Assembly: GCA_902793605.1 (NCBI GenBank)
Contig: CADBEB010000001.1
Span: 62,001 to 126,000, forward strand
DNA: 64,000 nt
Source: an uncultured Eubacteriales bacterium
Lineage (GTDB): Bacteria; Bacillota; Clostridia; Christensenellales; Aristaeellaceae
Reading direction: 5' to 3'
Below, piece by piece: positions 9,699 through 17,631 of the stretch (position 1 is its first letter; each line of letters opens with the position of its first letter). A program made the translations under genes and the position numbers. The notes under the pieces are model-generated. The model was given only the letters and a program-made list of their open reading frames with translations, ran no database searches and was not told the DNA's origin.

Positions 9699-9706
9699 GT
9701 CTGCCC

Positions 9707-9736
9707 TTGACGCGTTTTTCACAAGAGTGATATACT
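9707..9736 (+). promoter_or_regulatory. Sigma-A-type promoter of the tRNA-Leu gene
   Basis: TTGACG (-35) at 9707-9712 and TATACT (-10) at 9731-9736 are separated by 18 nt. The -10 box ends 11 nt before the tRNA 5' end, which fits a start of transcription close to the mature tRNA. Confidence 0.75.
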
Positions 9737-9747
9737 GACCGCAACGC

Positions 9748-9829
9748 GCGGATGTGGTGGAATGGCAGACACCGGGGACTTAAAATCCCCTGCCCACAAA
9801 GCGTGCGGGTTCGAGTCCCGCCATCCGCA
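9748..9829 (+). tRNA. tRNA-Leu (anticodon UAA)
   Basis: An 82-nt type II tRNA. The acceptor stem pairs GCGGATG with CATCCGC and leaves discriminator A. The anticodon stem GGGGA/TCCCC encloses loop CTTAAAA with anticodon TAA, which reads UUA and UUG. A long variable arm and the T-arm GCGGGTTCGAGTCCCGC are present. The 3' CCA is not encoded. This is the only tRNA gene I see in the window. Confidence 0.96.
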
Positions 9830-9835
9830 CTGGTT

Positions 9836-9861
9836 ACTCCGCAGGAAACTGCGGAGTTTTT
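9836..9861 (+). terminator. Intrinsic terminator after tRNA-Leu
   Basis: A 9-bp perfect stem ACTCCGCAG/CTGCGGAGT with a GAAA tetraloop runs straight into five T residues. Confidence 0.9.
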
Positions 9862-9904
9862 CCATATCATGACATCAGGAAACAAAAAACTACAAAATAT
9901 GGTA

Positions 9905-9933
9905 TTGACAGGATGAAATTAAGACGTTATAAT
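9905..9933 (+). promoter_or_regulatory. Perfect-consensus promoter of the glmM operon
   Basis: TTGACA at 9905-9910 and TATAAT at 9928-9933 are separated by exactly 17 nt. The glmM ATG lies 68 nt downstream, preceded by AAGGAGAG. A strong constitutive promoter fits the essential cell-wall role of the operon. Confidence 0.88.
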
Positions 9934-10001
9934 ACATTTGTTTTTGAGACATCGTATACTAGGGTTTTATCCAAACGATATGATCAGAAGGAGAGAAAGC
10001 A

Positions 10002-11366
10002 ATGGGAAAATACTTCGGTACAGACGGTTTCCGGGGTAAAGCCGGCGTAGTTCTGACTGCACAGCATGCGTTCCAGACCGGGCGCTTCCTCGGTTGGTAT
10101 TACGGCAGGAAGCACCTGGACGACAAGGCAAAGATCGTGATCGGTAAGGATACCCGCCGCTCTTCCTATATGTATGAGAGCGCGCTGGCTGCCGGGATCA
10201 CCTCTTCCGGCGCGGATGCATATCTGCTCCACGTGACGACCACACCCTGCGTGAGCTACATCACCAGGACGGAAAACTTTGACTGCGGCGTGATGATTTC
10301 CGCCAGCCATAACCCCTTTTACGACAACGGCATCAAGCTGATGAACGGCAAGGGTGAAAAAATGGATGACGATCTCCAGGACGCCCTGGAGAAATACATT
10401 GACGGGGAGACCGAGGAACTGCCATTCGCGAATGAGGACAAGATCGGCTGCACGGTTGACTTCTATACCGGCCGGAACCGCTATATCGGCTACCTGACCA
10501 ACCTGGCTACCCGGCCTTTTGACGATCATAAGGTCGCGCTGGACTGCTCCAACGGCTCCAGCTGGATGATCGGGCCGGCAGTATTCAATGCCCTGGGCGC
10601 CAAGACCTATGTGATTCACGACAAGCCAGACGGCCTTAACATCAACAGGAACTGCGGCAGCACTCATATCGAATCCCTGAAGGAATATGTGAAGGAGAAT
10701 CACCTGGATGTCGGCTTTGCTTTCGACGGCGATGCTGACCGCTGCCTGGCCGTGGATGAAAACGGCGAGGAAGTGAATGGCGATAAGATCATGTATATCT
10801 GTGCCAAATACCTGAAGGGTAAGGGTCAGTTGCCCAGTAACACTGTCGTGACGACGATCATGAGCAACTTCGGCCTGTACAAAGCGCTGGATGCCGCCGG
10901 AATCAATTATGAGAAGACCGCTGTGGGCGACCGCTATGTTTATGAAAACATGAAAGCCTACAATCATCTGATCGGCGGTGAGCAGAGCGGCCACATCATT
11001 TTCCGGAAACATGCACGGACAGGCGACGGCCTGATCACAGCCATCATGCTGATGGAGGTCATGATTGACACGCAGCTGCCCCTGTCCGTACTCGCGGCCG
11101 GATGCAAGATGTATCCCCAGGTCCTGAAGAACGTCGTCGTGGACGATAAGGACGGTACCCTGGCGGACCAGAAGGTTATGGACGCAGTCAACGCCTGCAC
11201 AGAGGAGCTTGGAGACAGCGGCCGCGTGCTCCTGCGCAAGAGCGGTACGGAGCCGGTGCTCCGCGTGATGTCCGAAGCGGGAACACTCGAGGAGTGCGAG
11301 AAGCATGTGGACTATATCATCAATGCCATGAAAGAAAGCGGACATCTGGTCGAGGTGAAGAAATAA
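10002..11366 (+). CDS. glmM: Phosphoglucosamine mutase GlmM
   Basis: Converts glucosamine 6-phosphate to glucosamine 1-phosphate on the way to UDP-GlcNAc. The 454-aa alpha-D-phosphohexomutase begins GKYFGTDGFRGKAG. It has the catalytic serine loop SASHNPFYDNGIKL, the metal loop DGDADRCLAVD and the phosphate-binding RKSGTEPVLRVM. It is the first gene after a perfect promoter, with a good Shine-Dalgarno. Its stop overlaps the next start (TAATG), coupling it to the acetyltransferase-like gene. Confidence 0.95.
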   Translation: MGKYFGTDGFRGKAGVVLTAQHAFQTGRFLGWYYGRKHLDDKAKIVIGKDTRRSSYMYESALAAGITSSGADAYLLHVTTTPCVSYITRTENFDCGVMISASHNPFYDNGIKLMNGKGEKMDDDLQDALEKYIDGETEELPFANEDKIGCTVDFYTGRNRYIGYLTNLATRPFDDHKVALDCSNGSSWMIGPAVFNALGAKTYVIHDKPDGLNINRNCGSTHIESLKEYVKENHLDVGFAFDGDADRCLAVDENGEEVNGDKIMYICAKYLKGKGQLPSNTVVTTIMSNFGLYKALDAAGINYEKTAVGDRYVYENMKAYNHLIGGEQSGHIIFRKHARTGDGLITAIMLMEVMIDTQLPLSVLAAGCKMYPQVLKNVVVDDKDGTLADQKVMDAVNACTEELGDSGRVLLRKSGTEPVLRVMSEAGTLEECEKHVDYIINAMKESGHLVEVKK

Positions 11367-12025
11367 TGCTGAAGACAAAAGACCTGTATGACCTGACCCA
11401 CACCAAGGCGGCCCCGATCCTCGAAAACACGGAGTATCCCTGGGAAGCGTTGGGCAAAATCAAGGATTTCATCATTGAGCTCGGCAAAACCCTCCCGAAA
11501 GACGAGTACGACGAGGTCAGCGAAAACGTCTGGATCGCAAAGGATGCGAAGATCTATCCCAACAACTATATCGGCGCGCCGGCGATCATCGGCCACGAGA
11601 CCGAAGTCCGGCCCGGAGCGTTTATCCGCGGCAGTGCGCTGGTCGGCGATCACTGCGTGGTCGGCAACAGCACGGAGCTCAAGAACGTGATCCTGTTTGA
11701 CAACGTCCAGGTTCCGCACTACAACTATGTCGGAGACAGCATCCTGGGCTACAAGAGCCACATGGGTGCCGGCTCCATCACTTCCAACGTGAAGAGCGAC
11801 AAGCTGCTGGTCGTCGTCAGGTGCGGCGATGAAAAGATTGAAACCGGACTGAAGAAGATCGGCGCGATGCTGGGAGACCGGGTGGAGGTCGGCTGCAACA
11901 GCGTGCTGAACCCCGGAACAGTCATCGGTCGAGACTCCAACGTCTATCCCACTTCCTGCGTGCGCGGCACGATCCCTGAGAAGAGCATCTGGAAGGACAA
12001 CGGCACGATCGTTGCCAAAAAATAA
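11366..12025 (+). CDS. Stand-alone left-handed beta-helix acetyltransferase resembling the GlmU C-terminal domain
   Basis: A 219-aa protein. After about 55 residues of unassigned N-terminus, hexapeptide repeats build a left-handed beta-helix (IGAPAIIG, VRPGAFIRG, VGDHCVVG, GAGSITSN, NPGTVIG and others). It lacks the nucleotidyltransferase domain of bifunctional GlmU. The segment VPHYNYVGDSILG followed by GAGSITSN matches the GlmU acetyltransferase active site HLTYLGD...GAGTITCN, including the equivalents of the catalytic His and Tyr. The place between glmM and nagB supports GlcN-1-P N-acetylation (inference). Databases often label such proteins UDP-GlcNAc pyrophosphorylase, which the sequence does not support. 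The start at 11366 overlaps the glmM stop. Confidence 0.82.
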   Translation: MLKTKDLYDLTHTKAAPILENTEYPWEALGKIKDFIIELGKTLPKDEYDEVSENVWIAKDAKIYPNNYIGAPAIIGHETEVRPGAFIRGSALVGDHCVVGNSTELKNVILFDNVQVPHYNYVGDSILGYKSHMGAGSITSNVKSDKLLVVVRCGDEKIETGLKKIGAMLGDRVEVGCNSVLNPGTVIGRDSNVYPTSCVRGTIPEKSIWKDNGTIVAKK

Positions 12026-12051
12026 AATATCATTTCAAGGGGGAAATGAAC

Positions 12052-12783
12052 ATGAAGGTTATCATCGCAAAGGACTATGAAGACGGCGCAAGGAAAGCAG
12101 CGGACATCATCGAGAAGATCGTACGGGACAACCCGTCCTGTACACTCGGCCTGGCTACCGGTTCCAGCCCTGTGGGCATGTACAGGGAACTGGCGCGCCG
12201 CTGCAAAGAGGAAGGACTCGACTTCAGCAAGGTGCACAGCGTAAACCTGGATGAATACGTGGGCCTGGACGGGACGCACGACCAGAGCTACCGTTACTTC
12301 ATGAATAACAACCTGTTCGACCATATCAACATCGACAAAGCCAACACCTATGTGGCGAAGGGAACCGGCGACGTGGCTGCGAACCTGAAAGAGTTCAATG
12401 AAATCCTTGACAGGACCGATGTGGATATTCAGGTGCTGGGCGTTGGTCCCGACGGCCACCTGGGCTTCAATGAACCCGGCGAGACCCTCTACGACGGCGC
12501 GCATGAGGAAACGCTGGATGACTCCACGATCGAAGCCAACAAGCGCTTCTTTGCCAGTAAGGCGGACGTGCCGACTCACGCGGTGACCATGGGCATGGGC
12601 AACATCATGCGGGCAAAACGTCTCCTGATGATCATCAGTGGAAACAAGCAGGAAGCTGCCACCAAGCTCCTGATCGAGGACAAGATCGATCCGAAATGCC
12701 CCTGCACCTTCATGAGGCTGCACCGGGACGCCACCGTTGTCATCGAGCAGAAACTGGCGGATGAGATCGGCTATAAGGGATAA
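12052..12783 (+). CDS. nagB: Glucosamine-6-phosphate deaminase NagB
   Basis: Interconverts glucosamine 6-phosphate with fructose 6-phosphate plus ammonia. The 243-aa protein shows VNLDEYVGL, GVGPDGHLGFNEPG and MGMGNIMRAK, the core of the NagB active site and lid. The ATG at 12052 has AAGGGGG 8 nt upstream; the ATG at 12046 would leave only 2-3 nt and is less likely. No nagA is near. With glmM and the acetyltransferase-like gene it forms an amino-sugar operon in which NagB could set the GlcN-6-P level. Confidence 0.93.
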   Translation: MKVIIAKDYEDGARKAADIIEKIVRDNPSCTLGLATGSSPVGMYRELARRCKEEGLDFSKVHSVNLDEYVGLDGTHDQSYRYFMNNNLFDHINIDKANTYVAKGTGDVAANLKEFNEILDRTDVDIQVLGVGPDGHLGFNEPGETLYDGAHEETLDDSTIEANKRFFASKADVPTHAVTMGMGNIMRAKRLLMIISGNKQEAATKLLIEDKIDPKCPCTFMRLHRDATVVIEQKLADEIGYKG

Positions 12784-12799
12784 ATAATAGGTTCAGATG

Positions 12800-12825
12800 A
12801 ATCCGGGGTCACACCCCGGATTTTT
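12800..12825 (+). terminator. Intrinsic terminator of the glmM-nagB operon
   Basis: A 9-bp perfect stem ATCCGGGGT/ACCCCGGAT with a CAC loop is followed by a run of T. It lies 17 nt after the nagB stop. Confidence 0.92.
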
Positions 12826-12865
12826 GTTCAAAAAAGGCGCAAATGCTTCCAGGCAAAAGTATCGC

Positions 12866-12894
12866 TTGAAATGCAATCTCTGGCAGTATATAAT
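12866..12894 (+). promoter_or_regulatory. Promoter upstream of the secreted zinc-ribbon gene
   Basis: TTGAAA at 12866-12871 and TATAAT at 12889-12894 with a 17-nt spacer. The downstream ATG is 66 nt away, preceded by AGGGGGAG. Confidence 0.72.
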
Positions 12895-12959
12895 TTGTGC
12901 AGACACAAATCATTGCGTTTCATAAGGCATCAGGATCGAACAGACAGGGGGAGAATACG

Positions 12960-14315
12960 ATGGTATTGAAAAGGCTGACGGTCCTCATTCTTGCGCTGGT
13001 CCATCTTCTGCCGCTGTGCGGACAGGCTGAAGCAGGAGAATGGACCTGCCCGAATTGTTCGCAGGCTGGAAATACAGGAAATTTCTGCGGCAACTGCGGA
13101 ACGACCAGGCCTTCCGCGGACTGGATCTGCCCGGACTGCGGACAGAACGGGAATACGGGCAACTTTTGCTCGAACTGCGGAAAAGCAAGGCCGGATGCAA
13201 ACGCTGCTCCCACTGAAGCGCCGGCACCGGCTGTCACCGTGAACAATGCCCTTGAACAGATCCCGGGAGAAACGGAACGGGTAAAGGTGATCACGAACCG
13301 GGTGAATGCGTCAAGCTTCATCGCAAACAAGAAGAACCCGAACCTATGGATTCCCGAGAATGCCATTGACGGAAACGAGACAACCTGCTGGCAGTTTTCA
13401 GCCAAGAAAGGGTTGAAAGGAAAATCCTGGATCGACCTGGCCTTCGATACGCCTCAGTCCCTGGATGAAGTCTGGTTCAAGAACGGATTCTGGGCTGTGA
13501 ACGACAAGGGGAAGGATCAGTATGTGATCAATGCCCGGCTGAAAGAGGTCAGCATCTCCTTCTGCTATGAAGGCGGATCAGGCTTTCAGGATGCAGTCAA
13601 CGCGACCCTGAAAGATGAGTCCCGGAACGGATGGCAGCGTATATCTGTCGGTCATCACGATCAGGTGACCCAGGTCAGGATCGCTGTGATTTCCACCTAC
13701 AAGGGAAGCGCGTTTCCCAAAGATGTGTGCCTGTCTGAAGTGATGGCTGTCCTGAATGCGCCTGCGGCAAGCGCAAGGCCGGCGCAGGGTGAACAGGCCG
13801 CCGTCGTTTACGAAAGCGATCCGAGCATCACAGGGTGCAACCTGCTGATGAAACTGGCCACACGTTCCGGACCCGGCACACAATATGCCGAACCCGGTAC
13901 TTTCTTTGGCAGCAACTGGCAGAGTCAGACGGTCAAGGTGCTGAGAAAGAGCTATGACGGAAGCATCTGGTGGGTACAGGTGGATTTCCGGAACGGAAGC
14001 AAGAACAGCTACAGGGTTTGGACCGGCGTAAAGCGGGTGGATGTGGACCTGAACCGGGTCAAGGAAGATCCCCGGATCTGTGACTGCGATATCTATCCGA
14101 CATCGGACACCTGGTTCGGCCCCGGCGGGAATTATGCCAGAGCCAACATATCCATCAACAGAAGCGCATGCGGGACCATACGCGGAAAAGAAAACGGATA
14201 TGTTGACGTAGAATACTGGTATGAAGACGACGGTTATGACGGAAGCCACCGGGTATGGCTGCCGGAAAGCGCTGTATATAACCTCTACTACGGTGATTAT
14301 TCCGGAGAAAACTGA
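12960..14315 (+). CDS. Secreted double zinc-ribbon protein with discoidin-like and SH3-like domains
   Basis: A 451-aa exported protein of unknown role. A signal peptide (VLKRLTVLILALVHLLPLCG core) ends near AEA. Two CxxC...CxxC zinc ribbons follow, in nearly repeated sequence (CPNCSQAGNTGNFCGNCG, then CPDCGQNGNTGNFCSNCG). A ~150-residue beta domain (about residues 110-270) with NAIDGNETTCWQF and WIDLAFDTPQSLDEV looks like the NADase-type glycan-binding or discoidin fold. Two tandem SH3-like modules with paired aromatic and glycine positions close the protein. Zinc ribbons after a signal peptide are unusual. The start follows AGGGGGAG; an earlier in-frame codon is not supported. Confidence 0.75.
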   Translation: MVLKRLTVLILALVHLLPLCGQAEAGEWTCPNCSQAGNTGNFCGNCGTTRPSADWICPDCGQNGNTGNFCSNCGKARPDANAAPTEAPAPAVTVNNALEQIPGETERVKVITNRVNASSFIANKKNPNLWIPENAIDGNETTCWQFSAKKGLKGKSWIDLAFDTPQSLDEVWFKNGFWAVNDKGKDQYVINARLKEVSISFCYEGGSGFQDAVNATLKDESRNGWQRISVGHHDQVTQVRIAVISTYKGSAFPKDVCLSEVMAVLNAPAASARPAQGEQAAVVYESDPSITGCNLLMKLATRSGPGTQYAEPGTFFGSNWQSQTVKVLRKSYDGSIWWVQVDFRNGSKNSYRVWTGVKRVDVDLNRVKEDPRICDCDIYPTSDTWFGPGGNYARANISINRSACGTIRGKENGYVDVEYWYEDDGYDGSHRVWLPESAVYNLYYGDYSGEN

Positions 14316-14335
14316 AAAGGCGGTCGATCACAGAA

Positions 14336-15169
14336 ATGTTTACAGTCAATCATGTGCTTCCAGGAGTACGGCACATCACAGACGCCATGGGCGTCAGCTT
14401 TACGCTGGTTGAAGGCAGCAACCGTGCAATCCTCTTTGATACCGGATACGGAATGGAAGATGTGAAAGCGTACGTTGAAACACTTACGGATAAACCTGTC
14501 ACCGTATACCTTTCGCATGGACATCATGACCATATGCTCGGCGCGAGATGGTTCGGGAAGGCTTTCCTGTGCGCCGAAGATCTGGAAGAATTCATTGAAC
14601 GGACCGGTGAAGGACAGCGCACAAAGGTCATGAAGCAGGCACAGGAGCAGCAGGTTCCCGTGCCGGAGGACTTCATGACGGTGCCGATCGCCCGGCCTGA
14701 AGCAATCTGTTTTACCGGAAAAACAGGATCCTTTGAAAGCAAATACGAAGAACTCGGCAATCTTGAGGTACTGGTAATCAAAGTGCCCGGACATACGCCG
14801 GGCAGCATTGTACTGTATGTGCCGGCATATGACCTGCTGCTGACCGGGGATGACTGGAATCCCTGTACATGGATGTGGTTCCCGACTTCGGATTCCGCCA
14901 ACCTCTGGCGCGAGCGCATGAAGGAACTGATCCGGACGCTGGAGGAAGAGTATGGAAGAAGCATCCGGCATGTGATATGCTCCCACCGGCCGATGATGCG
15001 CGAAGGCAATGAAATCAGGGGCTTCCTGGAGTATGTAACGGACCGGAGGATGAAGGAAGCGCCGGCGATCGACATGGGTGCACCGATCAATACACATGAA
15101 ATCCGGAACGATGAGAAGGACTGGCAACTGATCTTTGACCAGGACAAGATTAAAGAAGAAGGACAATGA
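14336..15169 (+). CDS. Metallo-beta-lactamase-fold hydrolase
   Basis: A 277-aa cytoplasmic MBL-fold enzyme. It has the zinc motif HGHHDH, the VPGHTPGS loop with a further His, the TGDD metal Asp and a final His in VICSHRP. General resemblance is to glyoxalase II-like or esterase-like hydrolases; the substrate cannot be told. It starts 20 nt after the zinc-ribbon gene and is probably cotranscribed with it, although the Shine-Dalgarno (AAAAGG) is far from the ATG. Confidence 0.87.
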   Translation: MFTVNHVLPGVRHITDAMGVSFTLVEGSNRAILFDTGYGMEDVKAYVETLTDKPVTVYLSHGHHDHMLGARWFGKAFLCAEDLEEFIERTGEGQRTKVMKQAQEQQVPVPEDFMTVPIARPEAICFTGKTGSFESKYEELGNLEVLVIKVPGHTPGSIVLYVPAYDLLLTGDDWNPCTWMWFPTSDSANLWRERMKELIRTLEEEYGRSIRHVICSHRPMMREGNEIRGFLEYVTDRRMKEAPAIDMGAPINTHEIRNDEKDWQLIFDQDKIKEEGQ

Positions 15170-15175
15170 ATACAA

Positions 15176-15203
15176 AAAGCTGTCGGAATAAACCGGCAGC
15201 TTT
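15176..15203 (-). terminator. Terminator between the MBL hydrolase and glnN
   Basis: An 11-bp stem (AAAGCTGTCGG/CCGGCAGCTTT, one G-T pair) with a 6-nt loop. Read on the minus strand it is followed by T residues and sits just after the glnN stop, so glnN is its main user. It may also stop plus-strand transcripts. Confidence 0.82.
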
Positions 15204-15221
15204 AAAATTCCGGGATGCGTA

Positions 15222-17306
15222 TCAGACACTGAAAAGAAGCTCGTCGTAAGTCGGGAAGGGCCAGTAGGAACGATCAGTGTACAGCTCGAGGGCATCGGCT
15301 GACCTGCGCAGGTTATCCATCGCCGGCATGATTTCATCGTGCATATACCGGGCGGCAGCCAGCGGATCGTCGCCATCCGGAACAGCGGCCAGCTTCACTT
15401 CCAGGAGCTGCAGGTCGCTGCTCAGCTGGTCCGTGGTGCTGCACAGGGTATTCAGCAGTTCAGATCCGCTGGCAAAGTCTCCGCCGGCGTCCCGGATGCT
15501 GCGGGAAGCGGTAGCGATATCGCCTGTGAAGCGAATCACGGCCGGCAGGATCTGGCGGCGCGCCATCATGATCATTGTCCTGGCTTCGATCGCAGTGAGC
15601 TTGGCATAGGAGTCCAGACCGATATCCCGGCGGGAACGCAGTTCGGACTCGGAAAGTACCTTATGAGTCTCAAAGAGACGGATATTCTTCTCTGCGGTAT
15701 AACAGGGCAGGGCGTCCACGGTGGAATCGAGACGGCAGAGGCCACGGTTTTCCGCTTCCTTCACCCACTCGTCCGTATAGTTGTTGCCGTTGAAGATGAT
15801 CCGCTTATGTTCATGGATCGTCCGGACGATCAGGTCATGCAGGGCGGAACGGAAATCTTCAGCCTGTTCCAGTTCATCTGCAAACTGGCGCAGGCTTTCC
15901 GCAACGATCGTATTCAGGACGACGTTGGCCGCGGAAATGGAAGCGGAGGAACCCAGGGAACGGAACTCAAACTTGTTGCCAGTGAAGGCAAAGGGAGAAG
16001 TGCGGTTCCGATCGGTAGCATCCTTCGGGAACTTCGGCAGCATATGGACGCCGATGGTCATATCGATCTTTTCCCGGCTGTCATAATGAGATCCGGCTTC
16101 CAGAGCTTCCAGGATCTCGGTAAGCTCATCCCCGAGGAAGATACTGATGATGGCCGGCGGCGCTTCGCAGCCGCCGAGCCGGTGATCGTTGCCGGCGGAG
16201 GCGACCGAAGCGCGGAGCAGGTCCTGATAATCATCCACAGCTTTGATGACCGAAGTCAGGAAGAGCAGGAACTGCGCGCTCTCATGGGGGCTGTCGCCAG
16301 GCTCCAGAAGGTTATAGCCGGTATTGGTGAACATGGACCAGTTATTATGCTTGCCGCTGCCGTTGATGCCTGCAAACGGCTTTTCAGAGAGCAGGCAGTG
16401 CAGGCCGTGCCGGCGGGCAACTTTCTTCATGATCTCCATGGTCAGCTGGTTATGGTCACAGGCCACGTTGGCGATTGAAAAGATCGGCGCCATCTCATGC
16501 TGGGACGGTGCGGTCTCGTTATGCTCGGTCTTGGCCAGGACGCCGACTTTCCAGAGTTCTTCATTGAGCTCTGTCATGAAGGCCTGAACACGGGTCTTGA
16601 TCGTACCGAAGAAGTGATCACCCAGCTCCTGCCCTTTGGGAGCAGGCGCGCCGAAAAGCGTACGGCCAGCAAAGATCAGGTCGCTGCGACGGTCGTAGAG
16701 GGTTTTATCCACCAGGAAGTATTCCTGCTCGGGACCGACGGTCGGCGTGACGCGTGTGGCATCGAGACGACCGAAGAGCTTCAGGATCCGGACGGCCTGT
16801 TTATTCAGGGCTTCCATGGAGCGAAGCAGGGGTGTTTTCTTGTCCAGCGCTTCACCGCCGTAAGAACAGTAAGCGGTGGGGATGCAGAGAATATGTTCCT
16901 TGATAAAGGCATAGGAAGTCGGATCCCAGGCGGTATACCCACGGGCTTCGAAGGTGGAACGCAGGCCGCCGGACGGCAGGGAGGAAGCATCCGCCTCGCC
17001 GCGGACAAGTTCCTTCCCGGAGAATTCCTGGATGACCTTTCCGTCCTGGGCCGGGGAGATGAACGCGTCATGCTTCTCGGCGGTGACAGAATTCAAAGGC
17101 TGGAACCAGTGGGTGTAATGCGTCGCCCCGCGCTCGATTGCCCAATCCTTCATTGCATTGGCGACAACGCTGGCTACCTGGGGATCCAGGCGGCGCCCGT
17201 CGTCAATGGTTTTGTGCAGGGCGCGGTAGGTTTCCTTCGGCAGTCGCTGGCGCATGACGGAATCATTGAATACATTGATGCCGAAATTCTCATCCACAAA
17301 GCCCAT
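15222..17306 (-). CDS. glnN: Type III glutamine synthetase GlnN
   Basis: ATP-dependent ammonium assimilation. The 694-aa length and motifs ([31 protein letters not shown], the [18 protein letters not shown] segment and the long helical C-terminus) identify the large dodecameric type III enzyme found in Bacteroidetes and many Clostridia. The start has AAAGGCGG 9 nt upstream. It is a single-gene unit with its own promoter and terminator. No nitrogen regulator gene is adjacent. Confidence 0.95.
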   Translation of the reverse strand: MGFVDENFGINVFNDSVMRQRLPKETYRALHKTIDDGRRLDPQVASVVANAMKDWAIERGATHYTHWFQPLNSVTAEKHDAFISPAQDGKVIQEFSGKELVRGEADASSLPSGGLRSTFEARGYTAWDPTSYAFIKEHILCIPTAYCSYGGEALDKKTPLLRSMEALNKQAVRILKLFGRLDATRVTPTVGPEQEYFLVDKTLYDRRSDLIFAGRTLFGAPAPKGQELGDHFFGTIKTRVQAFMTELNEELWKVGVLAKTEHNETAPSQHEMAPIFSIANVACDHNQLTMEIMKKVARRHGLHCLLSEKPFAGINGSGKHNNWSMFTNTGYNLLEPGDSPHESAQFLLFLTSVIKAVDDYQDLLRASVASAGNDHRLGGCEAPPAIISIFLGDELTEILEALEAGSHYDSREKIDMTIGVHMLPKFPKDATDRNRTSPFAFTGNKFEFRSLGSSASISAANVVLNTIVAESLRQFADELEQAEDFRSALHDLIVRTIHEHKRIIFNGNNYTDEWVKEAENRGLCRLDSTVDALPCYTAEKNIRLFETHKVLSESELRSRRDIGLDSYAKLTAIEARTMIMMARRQILPAVIRFTGDIATASRSIRDAGGDFASGSELLNTLCSTTDQLSSDLQLLEVKLAAVPDGDDPLAAARYMHDEIMPAMDNLRRSADALELYTDRSYWPFPTYDELLFSV

Positions 17307-17343
17307 CTTACATTCCGCCTTTCACAAAAACATGGAATAACTC

Positions 17344-17372
17344 AGTTTAGATTGAAGAATGAAGCGTGTCAA
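17344..17372 (-). promoter_or_regulatory. Promoter of glnN
   Basis: On the minus strand, TTGACA (17372-17367) and TAAACT (17349-17344) are 17 nt apart. They lie about 38 nt upstream of the glnN ATG. Confidence 0.75.
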
Positions 17373-17450
17373 GAGTTTTTGCTTTCCACAACAAAACGCT
17401 GTACTTTAAAAGAACAAAGATCCTTTTGCGTGAGTGATAGAATAGCAGGG

Positions 17451-17504
17451 GGATTCCGCGCCTGCGGGCACGGCCAGGACTTTCCGATCGCCCCGGATCT
17501 TCGG
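17451..17504 (+). repeat. Intergenic hairpin repeat, copy A
   Basis: Begins with a short hairpin (CCGCGCC/GGGCACGG with a mismatch), followed by GGCCAGGACTTTCCGATCG, then CCCC and a terminal CTTCGG. The 12-mer TTCCGATCGCCC is identical to copy C at 32.4 kb. Part of a family described in the findings. Confidence 0.6.
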
Positions 17505-17531
17505 ACAGGATGCTGTTATATGGCTATTATA

Positions 17532-17615
17532 CCCGGGCGTTCTGCAAGGAAACGCATGTGCACCGCTGCTGTTGTAACGGCTCGTGCGCCGTTCGCGTCA
17601 ACGCCCGACATTCGG
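17532..17615 (+). repeat. Intergenic hairpin repeat, copy F (long form)
   Basis: Shares GGGCGTT, GCAAGGAAACGCA and GCACCGC in order with copy E at 28.8 kb. It can close on itself through GGGCGTT (17535-17541) and AACGCCC (17600-17606), with ACGGC/GCCGT as an inner arm. It ends ATTCGG just before the Shine-Dalgarno of the PTS gene. Together with the glnN promoter and copy A, this accounts for most of the 325-nt gap 17307-17631; no other gene is seen there. Confidence 0.6.
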
Positions 17616-17631
17616 AGGATGGTTATCTTAT

